DNA of 34,637 nucleotides from Oscillospiraceae bacterium (GTDB lineage: Bacteria; Bacillota; Clostridia; Oscillospirales; Oscillospiraceae), in the NCBI GenBank assembly GCA_021200935.1, contig JAJQFY010000197.1:1-34637 (forward strand). The letters run 5' to 3'. Shown piece after piece: positions 25,287 through 33,777 of this stretch. How positions within the stretch are numbered: the first letter of the stretch is position 1; each line of letters begins with the position of its first letter. The translations under genes and the position numbers were made by a program. The notes below the pieces were generated by a model. It did no database searches. It was not told where the DNA came from and saw only the letters and a list, made by a program, of their open reading frames with translations.

Positions 25287-26096
25287 CTAGACATTTTGCC
25301 TCGCCCGTATCACCGCACAGACACGATCCGCAATATACCCCCGGTCCCGCGGGGCATAGTACGGCAAAAGGGGTTCAAGCACCTCCTGTATCTGTGCGCT
25401 GGTAAACCTGGGAATTTCCAACTGTGTGCCGTAAAGCCGCCTCGCGGTGTTCCGCTGGCGTGTGAAGCTGGTGTTGAAGGGCCGGGCCAGAAGGGGCTGC
25501 ATCAGCGCCTTTGGGTCAATATCCATGGGCGACAGCATCGTATTTGACAAAAGTCCCGCTCCGTTATCGAAAATTGGGCAGTAGTCGTATCTGCCGTTTT
25601 TATACAGAACGGCAATATTATTCAAATGCCTGTCGTCGTTAAGAAACAGCGCGTCCACCTCAAACAGAAGTGTCAGATACTGCGGGAACGCCGCAAGGCC
25701 GGAAATCTCGGCAGCAGCCTCGGCAATATAGGCAATACGCTGTCTGTCGCTGGGGAGGGCGGTCAGGGTGTCCAACAAGGGCTTGGCACCGTGGCGGCCC
25801 AGTAGATGGCTGAGGGTTATGATGGATTGCCCCTCTGACAGAAAATGCTCACTGCTGCACGCCGTCCGCTCCCGACCGTGAACGTGAACTCGCTCCATGC
25901 GATACCGCGTGAAGCAAAAGGGTGTGTCAGACTCGATATTGCTGTATTCCAGCAGCGCGGATATTGCCGTTTCCGCCAGCGCCTCGTAGCCGAACTGATC
26001 CAGCTTATACCAGCGGGCGCCGTCCCGCCATTTCTCCCGATTTCCCTTCGAGGAGGTCTCCGCGATTTTGCTGTCGGTTGCAAGCCTGACCGTCAT
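25287..26096 (-). CDS. HipA C-terminal/CtkA-like Ser/Thr kinase (toxin-like)
   Basis: SSKGNREKW (compare the HipA SIAGAQEK loop), WYKLDQFGYEALAETAISALL, catalytic LNDDRHLNNIAVL, and IFDNG. Start set at 26096 (ATGA coupling). Confidence 0.75.
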   Translation of the reverse strand: MTVRLATDSKIAETSSKGNREKWRDGARWYKLDQFGYEALAETAISALLEYSNIESDTPFCFTRYRMERVHVHGRERTACSSEHFLSEGQSIITLSHLLGRHGAKPLLDTLTALPSDRQRIAYIAEAAAEISGLAAFPQYLTLLFEVDALFLNDDRHLNNIAVLYKNGRYDYCPIFDNGAGLLSNTMLSPMDIDPKALMQPLLARPFNTSFTRQRNTARRLYGTQLEIPRFTSAQIQEVLEPLLPYYAPRDRGYIADRVCAVIRARQNV

Positions 26097-26632
26097 GGCA
26101 TCGCCTCCACTTCCAGCCATTGCTGATCCTCTGCCATGCGGCCCTTTGTTTTGCGAATAATCGCCATTGGGTCATACTCCGAAACGCCGATAGCCTCCAG
26201 ATACTCCCGCAGACCGGCTCTGCTTCGGGGAACGCAGCGTTCCTCCAGAAAACGCTCAAAATCCGCCCACGAGGGCATCTCATTTTTGCCAAAAGCGGTT
26301 TTAATGAGCGCCACGTCTTCGTTGCAAACCCGAACAGTGCGCTCGGTGAAGTCGGCAAGAATCGTGGAACAGAGCTGTTCGGCGTCATAAAATCGCAGCG
26401 TATAAAGCTGGTGTCCCAGCTCTGCCTTCGCCTCGGCAAAGCTGTCGAAATCCAGATAGGGTACAAGGCAGATCTGCGCCCCGTCAAAGTCTATCTCCAT
26501 CCGGGGATGAGCTTCGTCTATGCCAAGCGCCCTTAACCATGAATTGGGCAGCGTGATTTTACAGGTTTTTGCGTTCCCTCCGGCAGTTCCTCCGGCGGCA
26601 CTGAAATTCACCTTTGCAACACGGCGTTCCAT
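26093..26632 (-). CDS. AbrB-like N-terminal DNA-binding protein, putative antitoxin partner of the HipA-like kinase
   Basis: AKTCKITLPNSWLRALGIDEAHPRMEIDFDGAQICLVP (SpoVT/AbrB-like) plus C-terminal FERFLEERCVPRSRAGLREYLEAIGVSEYDPMAIIRKTKGRMAEDQQWLEVE. Confidence 0.65.
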   Translation of the reverse strand: MERRVAKVNFSAAGGTAGGNAKTCKITLPNSWLRALGIDEAHPRMEIDFDGAQICLVPYLDFDSFAEAKAELGHQLYTLRFYDAEQLCSTILADFTERTVRVCNEDVALIKTAFGKNEMPSWADFERFLEERCVPRSRAGLREYLEAIGVSEYDPMAIIRKTKGRMAEDQQWLEVEAMP

Positions 26633-26649
26633 TTACATCACCAAGGAAT

Positions 26650-26678
26650 ATTATAGCCTATTCGTACCGAATTGTCAA
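26650..26678 (-). promoter_or_regulatory. Near-perfect sigma-A promoter of the AbrB/HipA operon
   Basis: TTGACA (26678-26673), 17 nt, TATAAT (26655-26650). Confidence 0.75.
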
Positions 26679-26725
26679 AGTATTCATGCTTAAAGAACCG
26701 ACTGAGGGTCTGCGAATACTGGTTC

Positions 26726-28225
26726 TTATTCCTCCGCCCAGTCTCTGGCGCGGGAAACGGCCTTGTGCCAGCCCTTCATCAGGGCGGCGGCCTGGTCTGG
26801 GTTCATGGAGGGCTCGAATCGGCGCTGAGTGCGGCGCATGGTTCGCACGTCCTCCAGGCTTGTCCAGACGCCGGCCTTCAGTCCGGCCAGGAACGCCGCG
26901 CCCAGGGCCGTGGTTTCCACTGTCTGGGGCCGGTCAATGGGGCGCTGCAAAATATCCGCCTGAAACTGCATCAGGATGTCAGACACCGCCGCGCCGCCGT
27001 CTACCCGCAGAACGTCAAGCTGCTTTCCGGCGTCTGTCTCCATGGCGTGAAGCAGGTCGGCCACCTGATAGGCAATGCCCTCCAGCACAGCCCGGCAGAT
27101 ATGGGCCCGGTTGGTGCCTCTGGTAATGCCCACAATCGTTCCTCTGGCGTATGCGTCCCACCAGGGAGCGCCCAGGCCCGTGAAGGAGCTGACCACATAC
27201 ACGCCCCCTGTATCCGGGACGGATTCCGCCAGCACGTCGCACTCGTGGGCGGTGGAAATAAGCCCCAGCTCATCCCGAAGCCATTGGATGGAGGAGCCAG
27301 CGTTAAAAACGCTGCCCTCCACGGCGTAGGCGGTCTGGCTGCCAATCTGCCAACCCACGCAGGTCAGAAGCCCTCCCCGGCTCTCCGGCACAGCCGGACC
27401 CGCGTTCATCAGGGTGAAGCAGCCGGTGCCGTATGTATTTTTCGCCTGGCCCGGCTCCAGGCAGCCCTGCCCCAGCAAGGCGGCCTGTTGGTCTCCGGCG
27501 GCCCCGTATACAGGCACGCCCACCAGCTTTTCCAGGCCGTGAATCCCCTCCCTTATCCGTCCAAAGTCAAAGGAGTTGGGCACCGGCTGGGGCAGCATCG
27601 TCATGGGAATGTCCAGAGCGCGGCACATCTCCTCATCCCAGCGGAGGCGGTGGATGTCAAACAGCATGGTACGGGAGGCGTTGGAATAATCCGTCATGTG
27701 CTGTCCGGTCAGATTCCAGATAAGCCAGGTGTCAACGGTGCCAAACAAAAGCTCCCCCGCCTCCGCCCGTTTCCGAACGCCGGGGATGTTGTCCAATATC
27801 CATTTCAGCTTGGTGCCGGAAAAATAAGGGTCCGGCACCAAGCCTGTCACCCGGCGTATATGCTCCGCCATGCCGTCCGCCTCCAGCCTTTGGCAGATAG
27901 GGGCTGTTCGGCGGCATTGCCAGACAATGGCGTTGTAAACCGGCTCGCCGGTCTTTCTGTCCCAGACGATGGTAGTCTCCCGCTGATTGGTAATGCCAAT
28001 GGCGGCAATGTCCGCCCCGGACAGGCCGGAGCGCTCAAAGGCGGCCCCCAGGGCGTGAAGCTGGGTACCCAGAATATCCTGCGGGTCATGCTCCACCCAG
28101 CCGGGATGGGGATAATGCTGGGGAAAGGGGTACTGCTCCAGAGAGACGATGTTCCCCTTGGCGTCAAAAATGATGGCCCGCGAGGTGGTGGTTCCCTGAT
28201 CCAGGGCGATGACATAATCGTTCAT
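26726..28225 (-). CDS. glpK: Glycerol kinase
   Basis: VIALDQGTTTSRAIIFDAKGNIVSLEQYPFPQHYPHPGWVEHDP; KNTYGTGCFTLMNAG. Confidence 0.97.
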   Translation of the reverse strand: MNDYVIALDQGTTTSRAIIFDAKGNIVSLEQYPFPQHYPHPGWVEHDPQDILGTQLHALGAAFERSGLSGADIAAIGITNQRETTIVWDRKTGEPVYNAIVWQCRRTAPICQRLEADGMAEHIRRVTGLVPDPYFSGTKLKWILDNIPGVRKRAEAGELLFGTVDTWLIWNLTGQHMTDYSNASRTMLFDIHRLRWDEEMCRALDIPMTMLPQPVPNSFDFGRIREGIHGLEKLVGVPVYGAAGDQQAALLGQGCLEPGQAKNTYGTGCFTLMNAGPAVPESRGGLLTCVGWQIGSQTAYAVEGSVFNAGSSIQWLRDELGLISTAHECDVLAESVPDTGGVYVVSSFTGLGAPWWDAYARGTIVGITRGTNRAHICRAVLEGIAYQVADLLHAMETDAGKQLDVLRVDGGAAVSDILMQFQADILQRPIDRPQTVETTALGAAFLAGLKAGVWTSLEDVRTMRRTQRRFEPSMNPDQAAALMKGWHKAVSRARDWAEE

Positions 28226-28240
28226 ATTGCACTCCTTAGG

Positions 28241-28269
28241 TTGACGGCTGATGGAAAATCATGTATAAT
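28241..28269 (+). promoter_or_regulatory. Sigma-A promoter of the alpha/beta hydrolase
   Basis: TTGACG (28241-28246), 17 nt, TATAAT (28264-28269). Confidence 0.65.
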
Positions 28270-28326
28270 GTCAACAATAAAACAATAACTTTTATGAAAT
28301 TATAACATATTCCGAGGTGTTTTTCT

Positions 28327-29265
28327 ATGGTTCAGTCAGAAGTCTTTACATTTCGCTCCTCCAACGGGGTCAATGACATCCACTGCCATATGTGGATTCC
28401 AGAGGGGACGATTTTGGGCGTGATACAGCTTGTCCACGGCGTGGCGGAATACATCGAGCGCTATGAGGCTTTCGTGGCGTTTATGGCGGAGCAGGGCTTT
28501 TTGGTGGCGGGCGACGACCACCTGGGCCATGGTCAAAGCATTCGGGACGATTCAGAGCTTGGCTGGTTTGGGGAAGAAAACGGCTGGTCCTACCTGGTGC
28601 AGGACGAAAAGAAGCTGCTGGATATCCTGCGGGAGAAGTACGACGGAGTTCCCTTTGTTTTGTTCGGACACAGCATGGGCAGCTTCATAGCCCGCACCTA
28701 TTTAGGCTGGTACCCCGGCGACTACGATTGCTGCATTTTGTCCGGCACGGGGTACCACGCTCCCCTTGTGTGCAAGGCCGGGAAAATGCTGGCCCAGCGG
28801 GAGATTAAGGCTCACGGCAGCAAATATCGGAGCAAAAGGCTGCAAAATGTGGCCTTTGGCGGCTATCTCAAGGGCATTGAAAACCCCATCGGAGAAAACG
28901 ACTGGATATGCCGGGATAAGGAGGTGGTGCGCCGGTATGACGCCGACCCCAAGTGCAGCTTCACCCCGACGGCGGGACTGATGCGGGATATGATGACCGG
29001 CCTTGACATTATCTGCCGCAGCTCCCACATGGTAAAAATGGACAAGGAGATGCCGGTGCTGTTTATCGCGGGAGACGCCGACCCAGTAGGCAATTACGGA
29101 AAGGGTGTGCAGAAAACAGCGGAGCGTTTCCGCCAAGCCGGTATGGCCGATGTGTCCGTAAATCTCTACCCCGGCGCACGGCATGAGGTGCTAAACGAGC
29201 TGAACAAGGAAGAGGTCTGGGACGATGTTCTCGGCTGGCTGGAGGATGTGCTGGCGCTGCCATAA
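28327..29265 (+). CDS. Alpha/beta hydrolase, lysophospholipase/monoacylglycerol lipase-like
   Basis: VIQLVHGVAEYIERY; FGHSMGSFIART; ARHEVLNELNKEEVWDDVLGWL. Confidence 0.9.
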   Translation: MVQSEVFTFRSSNGVNDIHCHMWIPEGTILGVIQLVHGVAEYIERYEAFVAFMAEQGFLVAGDDHLGHGQSIRDDSELGWFGEENGWSYLVQDEKKLLDILREKYDGVPFVLFGHSMGSFIARTYLGWYPGDYDCCILSGTGYHAPLVCKAGKMLAQREIKAHGSKYRSKRLQNVAFGGYLKGIENPIGENDWICRDKEVVRRYDADPKCSFTPTAGLMRDMMTGLDIICRSSHMVKMDKEMPVLFIAGDADPVGNYGKGVQKTAERFRQAGMADVSVNLYPGARHEVLNELNKEEVWDDVLGWLEDVLALP

Positions 29266-29296
29266 CACAAGGACATAACAACAGGGAGGTTTGTGT

Positions 29297-30541
29297 ATGA
29301 GAAAATTTTTGAAGGCCGTGCTGATTTTGTTGCTGTTGGCACTGCTGGGATTGATTATTGCCGGTGTCGTCTATTTTGGGGAAAACCCGGACATATTCAA
29401 GGAAATGGCGGCGGAGACGGGGCTGGATGAGCTTTTGGGCAAGGTGGGTATTCATCTGCTGGAGGAGGCGGAGTCTGTGTCTGTCCCTGACGAGGCAGAT
29501 ATTGAAATAGACTATGACTTCCCCCACAGCATCTACAACGGCGGCATTGACGTACAGAACGACCGAGCCGTGGCTTATTTCAAAAGTGTGGGCGGTGAGC
29601 TGTGGCTCACTTGGCGCGGCTATGACTGCGGGGATTCCGGCGGCTTTGTGTATAATCAAAATGGCTGGGTGAAAAATCTCAGCGCAGAGGAGATTACCAC
29701 CCTGCCCGATACAGAGGAGGTGGGCCTTTCGGCCTCTGCTCTGGCCGATTTGGCGGCTGGGAGCTATTATATCTGCATCACCCCTGACAACGGCTATGAC
29801 CCGGTTGCTTATTATGTGGAGGTCTACGACCAGGCGACCTTTACGCCCTCGACCCCGGCCATTACCACCACGGACAATTCCTCCATTGACGCCCTGGCCG
29901 ACCACGGGTATCTGTATTATTTCCAGACAGACCCACAGGATATTGTGATTCACTTGAACAATTTGGATGAAAACACCATCACACAAGTGTTTGACCTAAC
30001 GCTGATAACCTATTTCACCGGCTCTCATTACAATTACGCCAATATGCCGGAGGGCAGCTATGAAATCTCTGACGACGGGTGTACCGTTACCCTCAAAGCG
30101 GAATATCTGGCGGATCTGGATCATTTTGATATGCCCTATTTTGCCCTGCGCCGCCAGGACGGCACCGACATTATCCTGGACGGCAGCGAGGATGCTGTCC
30201 AGGACAACCGTCAAATTTTCATCCTTCGGACACCAAATATCGACTTCCCCAATCTGGAAGGCCCGGAGATCTATTCCCTCTCATCCGGGGAGGATTTGAC
30301 CATCACCTTCCACATGGGCATCGCATCCAGTGTATATAGTTCAAACTATTGGGAACCGGGTGAAGACGGCATCGCCGGAACAGTAGCCACCGTCAAGGAG
30401 ATAGAGAGCGGTCAGTTTACGATTCCCTATGAAACCGTGGCATATTATTACGAGCATTATGGCTATATAGGCTTTACCGTTGTAATGGAGGTGAGCCTGA
30501 CGTATATGTGGGATAGCCTGTATATCGAACTGACAGCGTAA
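29297..30541 (+). CDS. Membrane-anchored or secreted hypothetical protein
   Basis: ATG at 29297 after SD gggagg; N-terminal TM RKFLKAVLILLLLALLGLIIAGVVYF; acidic beta-rich ectodomain; no family recognised. Confidence 0.75.
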   Translation: MRKFLKAVLILLLLALLGLIIAGVVYFGENPDIFKEMAAETGLDELLGKVGIHLLEEAESVSVPDEADIEIDYDFPHSIYNGGIDVQNDRAVAYFKSVGGELWLTWRGYDCGDSGGFVYNQNGWVKNLSAEEITTLPDTEEVGLSASALADLAAGSYYICITPDNGYDPVAYYVEVYDQATFTPSTPAITTTDNSSIDALADHGYLYYFQTDPQDIVIHLNNLDENTITQVFDLTLITYFTGSHYNYANMPEGSYEISDDGCTVTLKAEYLADLDHFDMPYFALRRQDGTDIILDGSEDAVQDNRQIFILRTPNIDFPNLEGPEIYSLSSGEDLTITFHMGIASSVYSSNYWEPGEDGIAGTVATVKEIESGQFTIPYETVAYYYEHYGYIGFTVVMEVSLTYMWDSLYIELTA

Positions 30542-30561
30542 ATATTGAATAGCATTAGAGA

Positions 30562-30603
30562 AAAATTCACCTAAGCCGTGCAAAAAACGCTTAGGTGAAT
30601 TTT
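30562..30603. terminator. Bidirectional rho-independent terminator between convergent genes
   Basis: 15-bp perfect stem aaaattcacctaagc / gcttaggtgaatttt. Confidence 0.85.
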
Positions 30604-30614
30604 GTATTGGGATG

Positions 30615-31568
30615 TTAGCCCACGCTCTGGGCGCCGCGGTCGCAGCGGTTGCCCCAGGAGTCAATCAGCTTCCCGTCACGATAAACGCAGATGATCTCGC
30701 AGTTATTGGAGCAGCGGCCACAGTTGGCCTCGCGGGTATAAAATTCCATATCCTCCACAGCGAAGTCAAACTCCTGGCGTTTGGTGCTTCGCTTGGCTAA
30801 TATAGCCGCGCCCAGCGCGCCCATAAGATGCCCGTTTTCGTCCACAATGACCTTGCAGTCCAGCGTCCGCTCAAAGGCCGCCACGACGCCCTGGTTTTTG
30901 CTGACGCCGCCCTGGAACACCACCGGGGAGATTATTTTCTTGCCCTTGCCAACGTTATTGAGATAGTTCGCCACCACCGCGTTGCAAACACCGGCAATAA
31001 TGTCCTCTCTGGGATGGCCCATCTGTATCTTATGCGCCAGGTCAGACTCCGCGAAAACCGTGCAGCGGGCGGCAATCTGGGTGGGATGCTTGGAGCGAAG
31101 GGCATACTCGCCTATCTCCTCCACCTCGATGCCCAGCCGCTTGGCCTGGCTGGACAGGAACGCCCCCGTACCGGCGGCGCATAGGGTATTCATGGCATAA
31201 TCCACGGCCACGCCATTTTCCACCAGGATAATCTTGGAGTCCTGGCCCCCGATCTCCAGGATGGTACGCACCTCAGGATAGAAAGTAGTGGTGCCTACCG
31301 CGTGGGCGGCGATCTCGTTTTTCACCATGGTGGCCCCAATGATAGTACCCACCAACTGCCTGGCGCTGCCGGTGGAGCCGGTGGCTACGATTTTGTAGCG
31401 CTCCTTGTCAAAGCCCTCCTCCAGCAGGTGAAGAAGCTGCTTCACCGCGCCGATGGGGTCGCCCTGCGTCCATATATACGCGCTGCTGATAATTTTGTTG
31501 TTATCGTCAATAATGGCGCCCTTGGTAGAGATGGAGCCAACGTCAATGCCTAAATACGCGTTTTCCAT
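30615..31568 (-). CDS. 2-hydroxyacyl-CoA dehydratase activase (HgdC/BcrAD_BadFG family) with extra C-terminal Cys cluster
   Basis: YLGIDVGSISTKGAIID; EIGGQDSKII; NTLCAAGTGAFL; AARCTVFAESDL; C-terminal CGRCSNNCEIIC...C. Confidence 0.9.
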   Translation of the reverse strand: MENAYLGIDVGSISTKGAIIDDNNKIISSAYIWTQGDPIGAVKQLLHLLEEGFDKERYKIVATGSTGSARQLVGTIIGATMVKNEIAAHAVGTTTFYPEVRTILEIGGQDSKIILVENGVAVDYAMNTLCAAGTGAFLSSQAKRLGIEVEEIGEYALRSKHPTQIAARCTVFAESDLAHKIQMGHPREDIIAGVCNAVVANYLNNVGKGKKIISPVVFQGGVSKNQGVVAAFERTLDCKVIVDENGHLMGALGAAILAKRSTKRQEFDFAVEDMEFYTREANCGRCSNNCEIICVYRDGKLIDSWGNRCDRGAQSVG

Positions 31569-31569
31569 T

Positions 31570-32637
31570 TCAAACGACCTTCTTTCTCATCTGAATCATG
31601 TCATAAAACGCCTCCAGCCGGGTCATCAGCCCCACGTCGCTGGTCTGGGAGTCAAACGTCAAAAACAGCACGGGGATTTTATAGTCCGCGCCAATGTTTT
31701 GCAGCACCGGCATAATGTCTATTTCCGGGGTGCAGTTGGCGGATTTGATATGTACCAGCCCGTCATAGCCCCGCTCTGCGTACTCCTTCGCGGCCCAGAT
31801 ATTCGCCGTGGAGGTTGGCCCCATTTGATAGGTACACAAATCTCGTATCTTGACGGCAAGGTTTTTTATCCCCTTGTTGTGGAGAAACTGATTGGTAATG
31901 TTCATCCAGCGGTGAACCTCCACCCCCATATCCGCCAGCTTCTGCTCTGTTTCCAAATTGGAAAAGGCGTCCATGACGGTGTAAAACTCCCCCACAATAC
32001 CCACACGAAGAGGACGCAGAGGCTTGTCCAGGGGAATACGCTGAAAATCCTCCTTTACCCGCCGGTATCCGGCAGTGATGTCTTCCCGGCTCGCAGCGGT
32101 ATACATGGCTGTCAGAAACCGCTTATACGCCTTTTTATACTCGCCACTGGCTTCAAAGCCGCATCCCTTGTAATACTCAGCCGTAACCTCGTCTAAATAC
32201 TCCACCATTTTGATGGCGTCCAGCGCGGCACGGGTAAGCTTGGCCACGTTGACCTTTGGGTTCAGCCGTCTGACAGGCTTCAGAAGATCCCGCAAGCGGC
32301 CAGTATTGTATTCCTCCAGGTTGATAAAATCAAAATCATATCCCAGATCCCGAAGGATCTGCTCCTGAAGCTCTCCATAATAGCCCAGGCGGCAAACGCC
32401 ATAGGTCATTATGATGGTATCCGCCCCAGCTTCCAAAGCTTCTATCTCGCTGCCAAGGGTAGTTTTGAAGGGGGTGCATACAAAATCCGGGCTGTATTTC
32501 GCCCCGATCTCTTCTGTCCGCTTGGTCAGAGCCGGTGGCATAATATAGCGAGCCTCTATCCCCTCCTCCACAATATAACGAAACGCGCAGTTGTACTCCG
32601 CATATCTGGTCAAGGTCACGTTTCGATTGACTTCCAT
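31570..32637 (-). CDS. Acyl-CoA dehydratase activase-related / HgdB-like protein
   Basis: FVCTPFKTTLGSEIEALEAGADTIIMTYGVCRLGYYGELQEQILRDLG; KSANCTPEIDIMPVLQNIG; PVLFLTFDSQTSDVGLMTRLEAFYDMI. Confidence 0.8.
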   Translation of the reverse strand: MEVNRNVTLTRYAEYNCAFRYIVEEGIEARYIMPPALTKRTEEIGAKYSPDFVCTPFKTTLGSEIEALEAGADTIIMTYGVCRLGYYGELQEQILRDLGYDFDFINLEEYNTGRLRDLLKPVRRLNPKVNVAKLTRAALDAIKMVEYLDEVTAEYYKGCGFEASGEYKKAYKRFLTAMYTAASREDITAGYRRVKEDFQRIPLDKPLRPLRVGIVGEFYTVMDAFSNLETEQKLADMGVEVHRWMNITNQFLHNKGIKNLAVKIRDLCTYQMGPTSTANIWAAKEYAERGYDGLVHIKSANCTPEIDIMPVLQNIGADYKIPVLFLTFDSQTSDVGLMTRLEAFYDMIQMRKKVV

Positions 32638-33698
32638 TAAAGCGTCCCCTCCTTAAAACGGATGATGTCCACAAAGCTCTCCAGCCGCGTCTCCACCCCG
32701 GCGGTGTCGGGCTGGCCGTCCAGCACCAGGTTCAGGACAGGAATCCCCTGCAGCTTCCGGGTCAGAAGCTCGTTCACCATGGCGTCCGGCCCGCAGGGGA
32801 AGGCACTCATAAGAATAATGCCGTTCACCTTGTCCTTGTGCATGACGATGCTGCCCAAAATCTCCCGGCTTACCTCCCACCGGCAGGTGGGGGACAGCTC
32901 CAGGCTGCGCTTCAGGGCGTCGCTCTGATCCACCAAATCCGCCCGAATGGCAATCACGCCGGATTTTTTCAGGTAATCCGTTACCGTCCGGCCAATAAAA
33001 GCGTCCTCGATTAAATAGCTGTGACCGGCGATGAGGATTTTAGTTCCCTCCTGGCGGTAGAGCTGCTCCGCCTCGCTGGCCGCCTGGCGGCGTCTTTTCA
33101 GGTCGGCTCGTCTCGCCCGCTTATAGGCCCGCTTTGCCTGCTTGTGGGAAAATCCCAGCCGGTAGCCCAGGTCAACAAAGGCGTCTTTTTCCTTCTCATC
33201 CTTCAGCTCGTCCACATTACAGGTCAGGAATTTCTGATTTGTCCCTCGGAATACATTGCGGGTCTCGTCATACAGCGCGTCGAAGCGGACACACATATTC
33301 CGATGGCGGCCATAGCTGCTGATGCGGGGAATGAAGATATAGTCACACCGACCAATGAGAGAGTTCACATGGCCGTAAAATATCTTTGCGGAAAGGCACG
33401 TCTCGTCCACCACCAGGGACGATCCGGTTTCCATAATTGCCCGGTCTGTGGGGGCGCTGATTACCGTTTCCACACCCAGCTCCTTGAAAAAGGTCGTCCA
33501 CAGCGTCCTGTAGCGATAATACAGCAGCGCCCGCGGTATGCCGATGGTGATGGCCGGTGCGCCGGTTCCTTTTTTTCTGGCTCTTTTTTCGGCCTTTCTG
33601 GCCTTTTTGGCTATCTTTCTGCTTTTTTTCAGCTCTTTTTTCGTCTGTTTATCCACTCGTTTGACGGCTTTTTTGTCCAATTTATCCTGCTTTGCCAA
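32637..33698 (-). CDS. Acyl-CoA dehydratase activase-related (DUF2229-like) protein with Lys/Arg-rich N-terminus
   Basis: ITIGIPRALLYYRYRTLWTTFFKELGVETVISAPTDRAIMETGSSLVVDETCLSAKIFYGHV; GIILMSAFPCGPDAMVNELL. Confidence 0.82.
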   Translation of the reverse strand: MAKQDKLDKKAVKRVDKQTKKELKKSRKIAKKARKAEKRARKKGTGAPAITIGIPRALLYYRYRTLWTTFFKELGVETVISAPTDRAIMETGSSLVVDETCLSAKIFYGHVNSLIGRCDYIFIPRISSYGRHRNMCVRFDALYDETRNVFRGTNQKFLTCNVDELKDEKEKDAFVDLGYRLGFSHKQAKRAYKRARRADLKRRRQAASEAEQLYRQEGTKILIAGHSYLIEDAFIGRTVTDYLKKSGVIAIRADLVDQSDALKRSLELSPTCRWEVSREILGSIVMHKDKVNGIILMSAFPCGPDAMVNELLTRKLQGIPVLNLVLDGQPDTAGVETRLESFVDIIRFKEGTL

Positions 33699-33744
33699 AA
33701 AACATTGCCCCCCTCCTGGAGTTTCTTTAACTGACTAAAATAAC

Positions 33745-33773
33745 ATCATAATCCTTTGAGGCGAGGTTGTCAA
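33745..33773 (-). promoter_or_regulatory. Sigma-A promoter of the HgdB/HgdC-like gene cluster
   Basis: TTGACA (33773-33768), 17 nt, TATGAT (33750-33745). Confidence 0.65.
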
Positions 33774-33777
33774 GCAA

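Noticed and set aside
26672-28288. 538-aa plus-strand ORF
   Set aside because: Antisense to glpK, which is unambiguous; composition typical of a mirror ORF.
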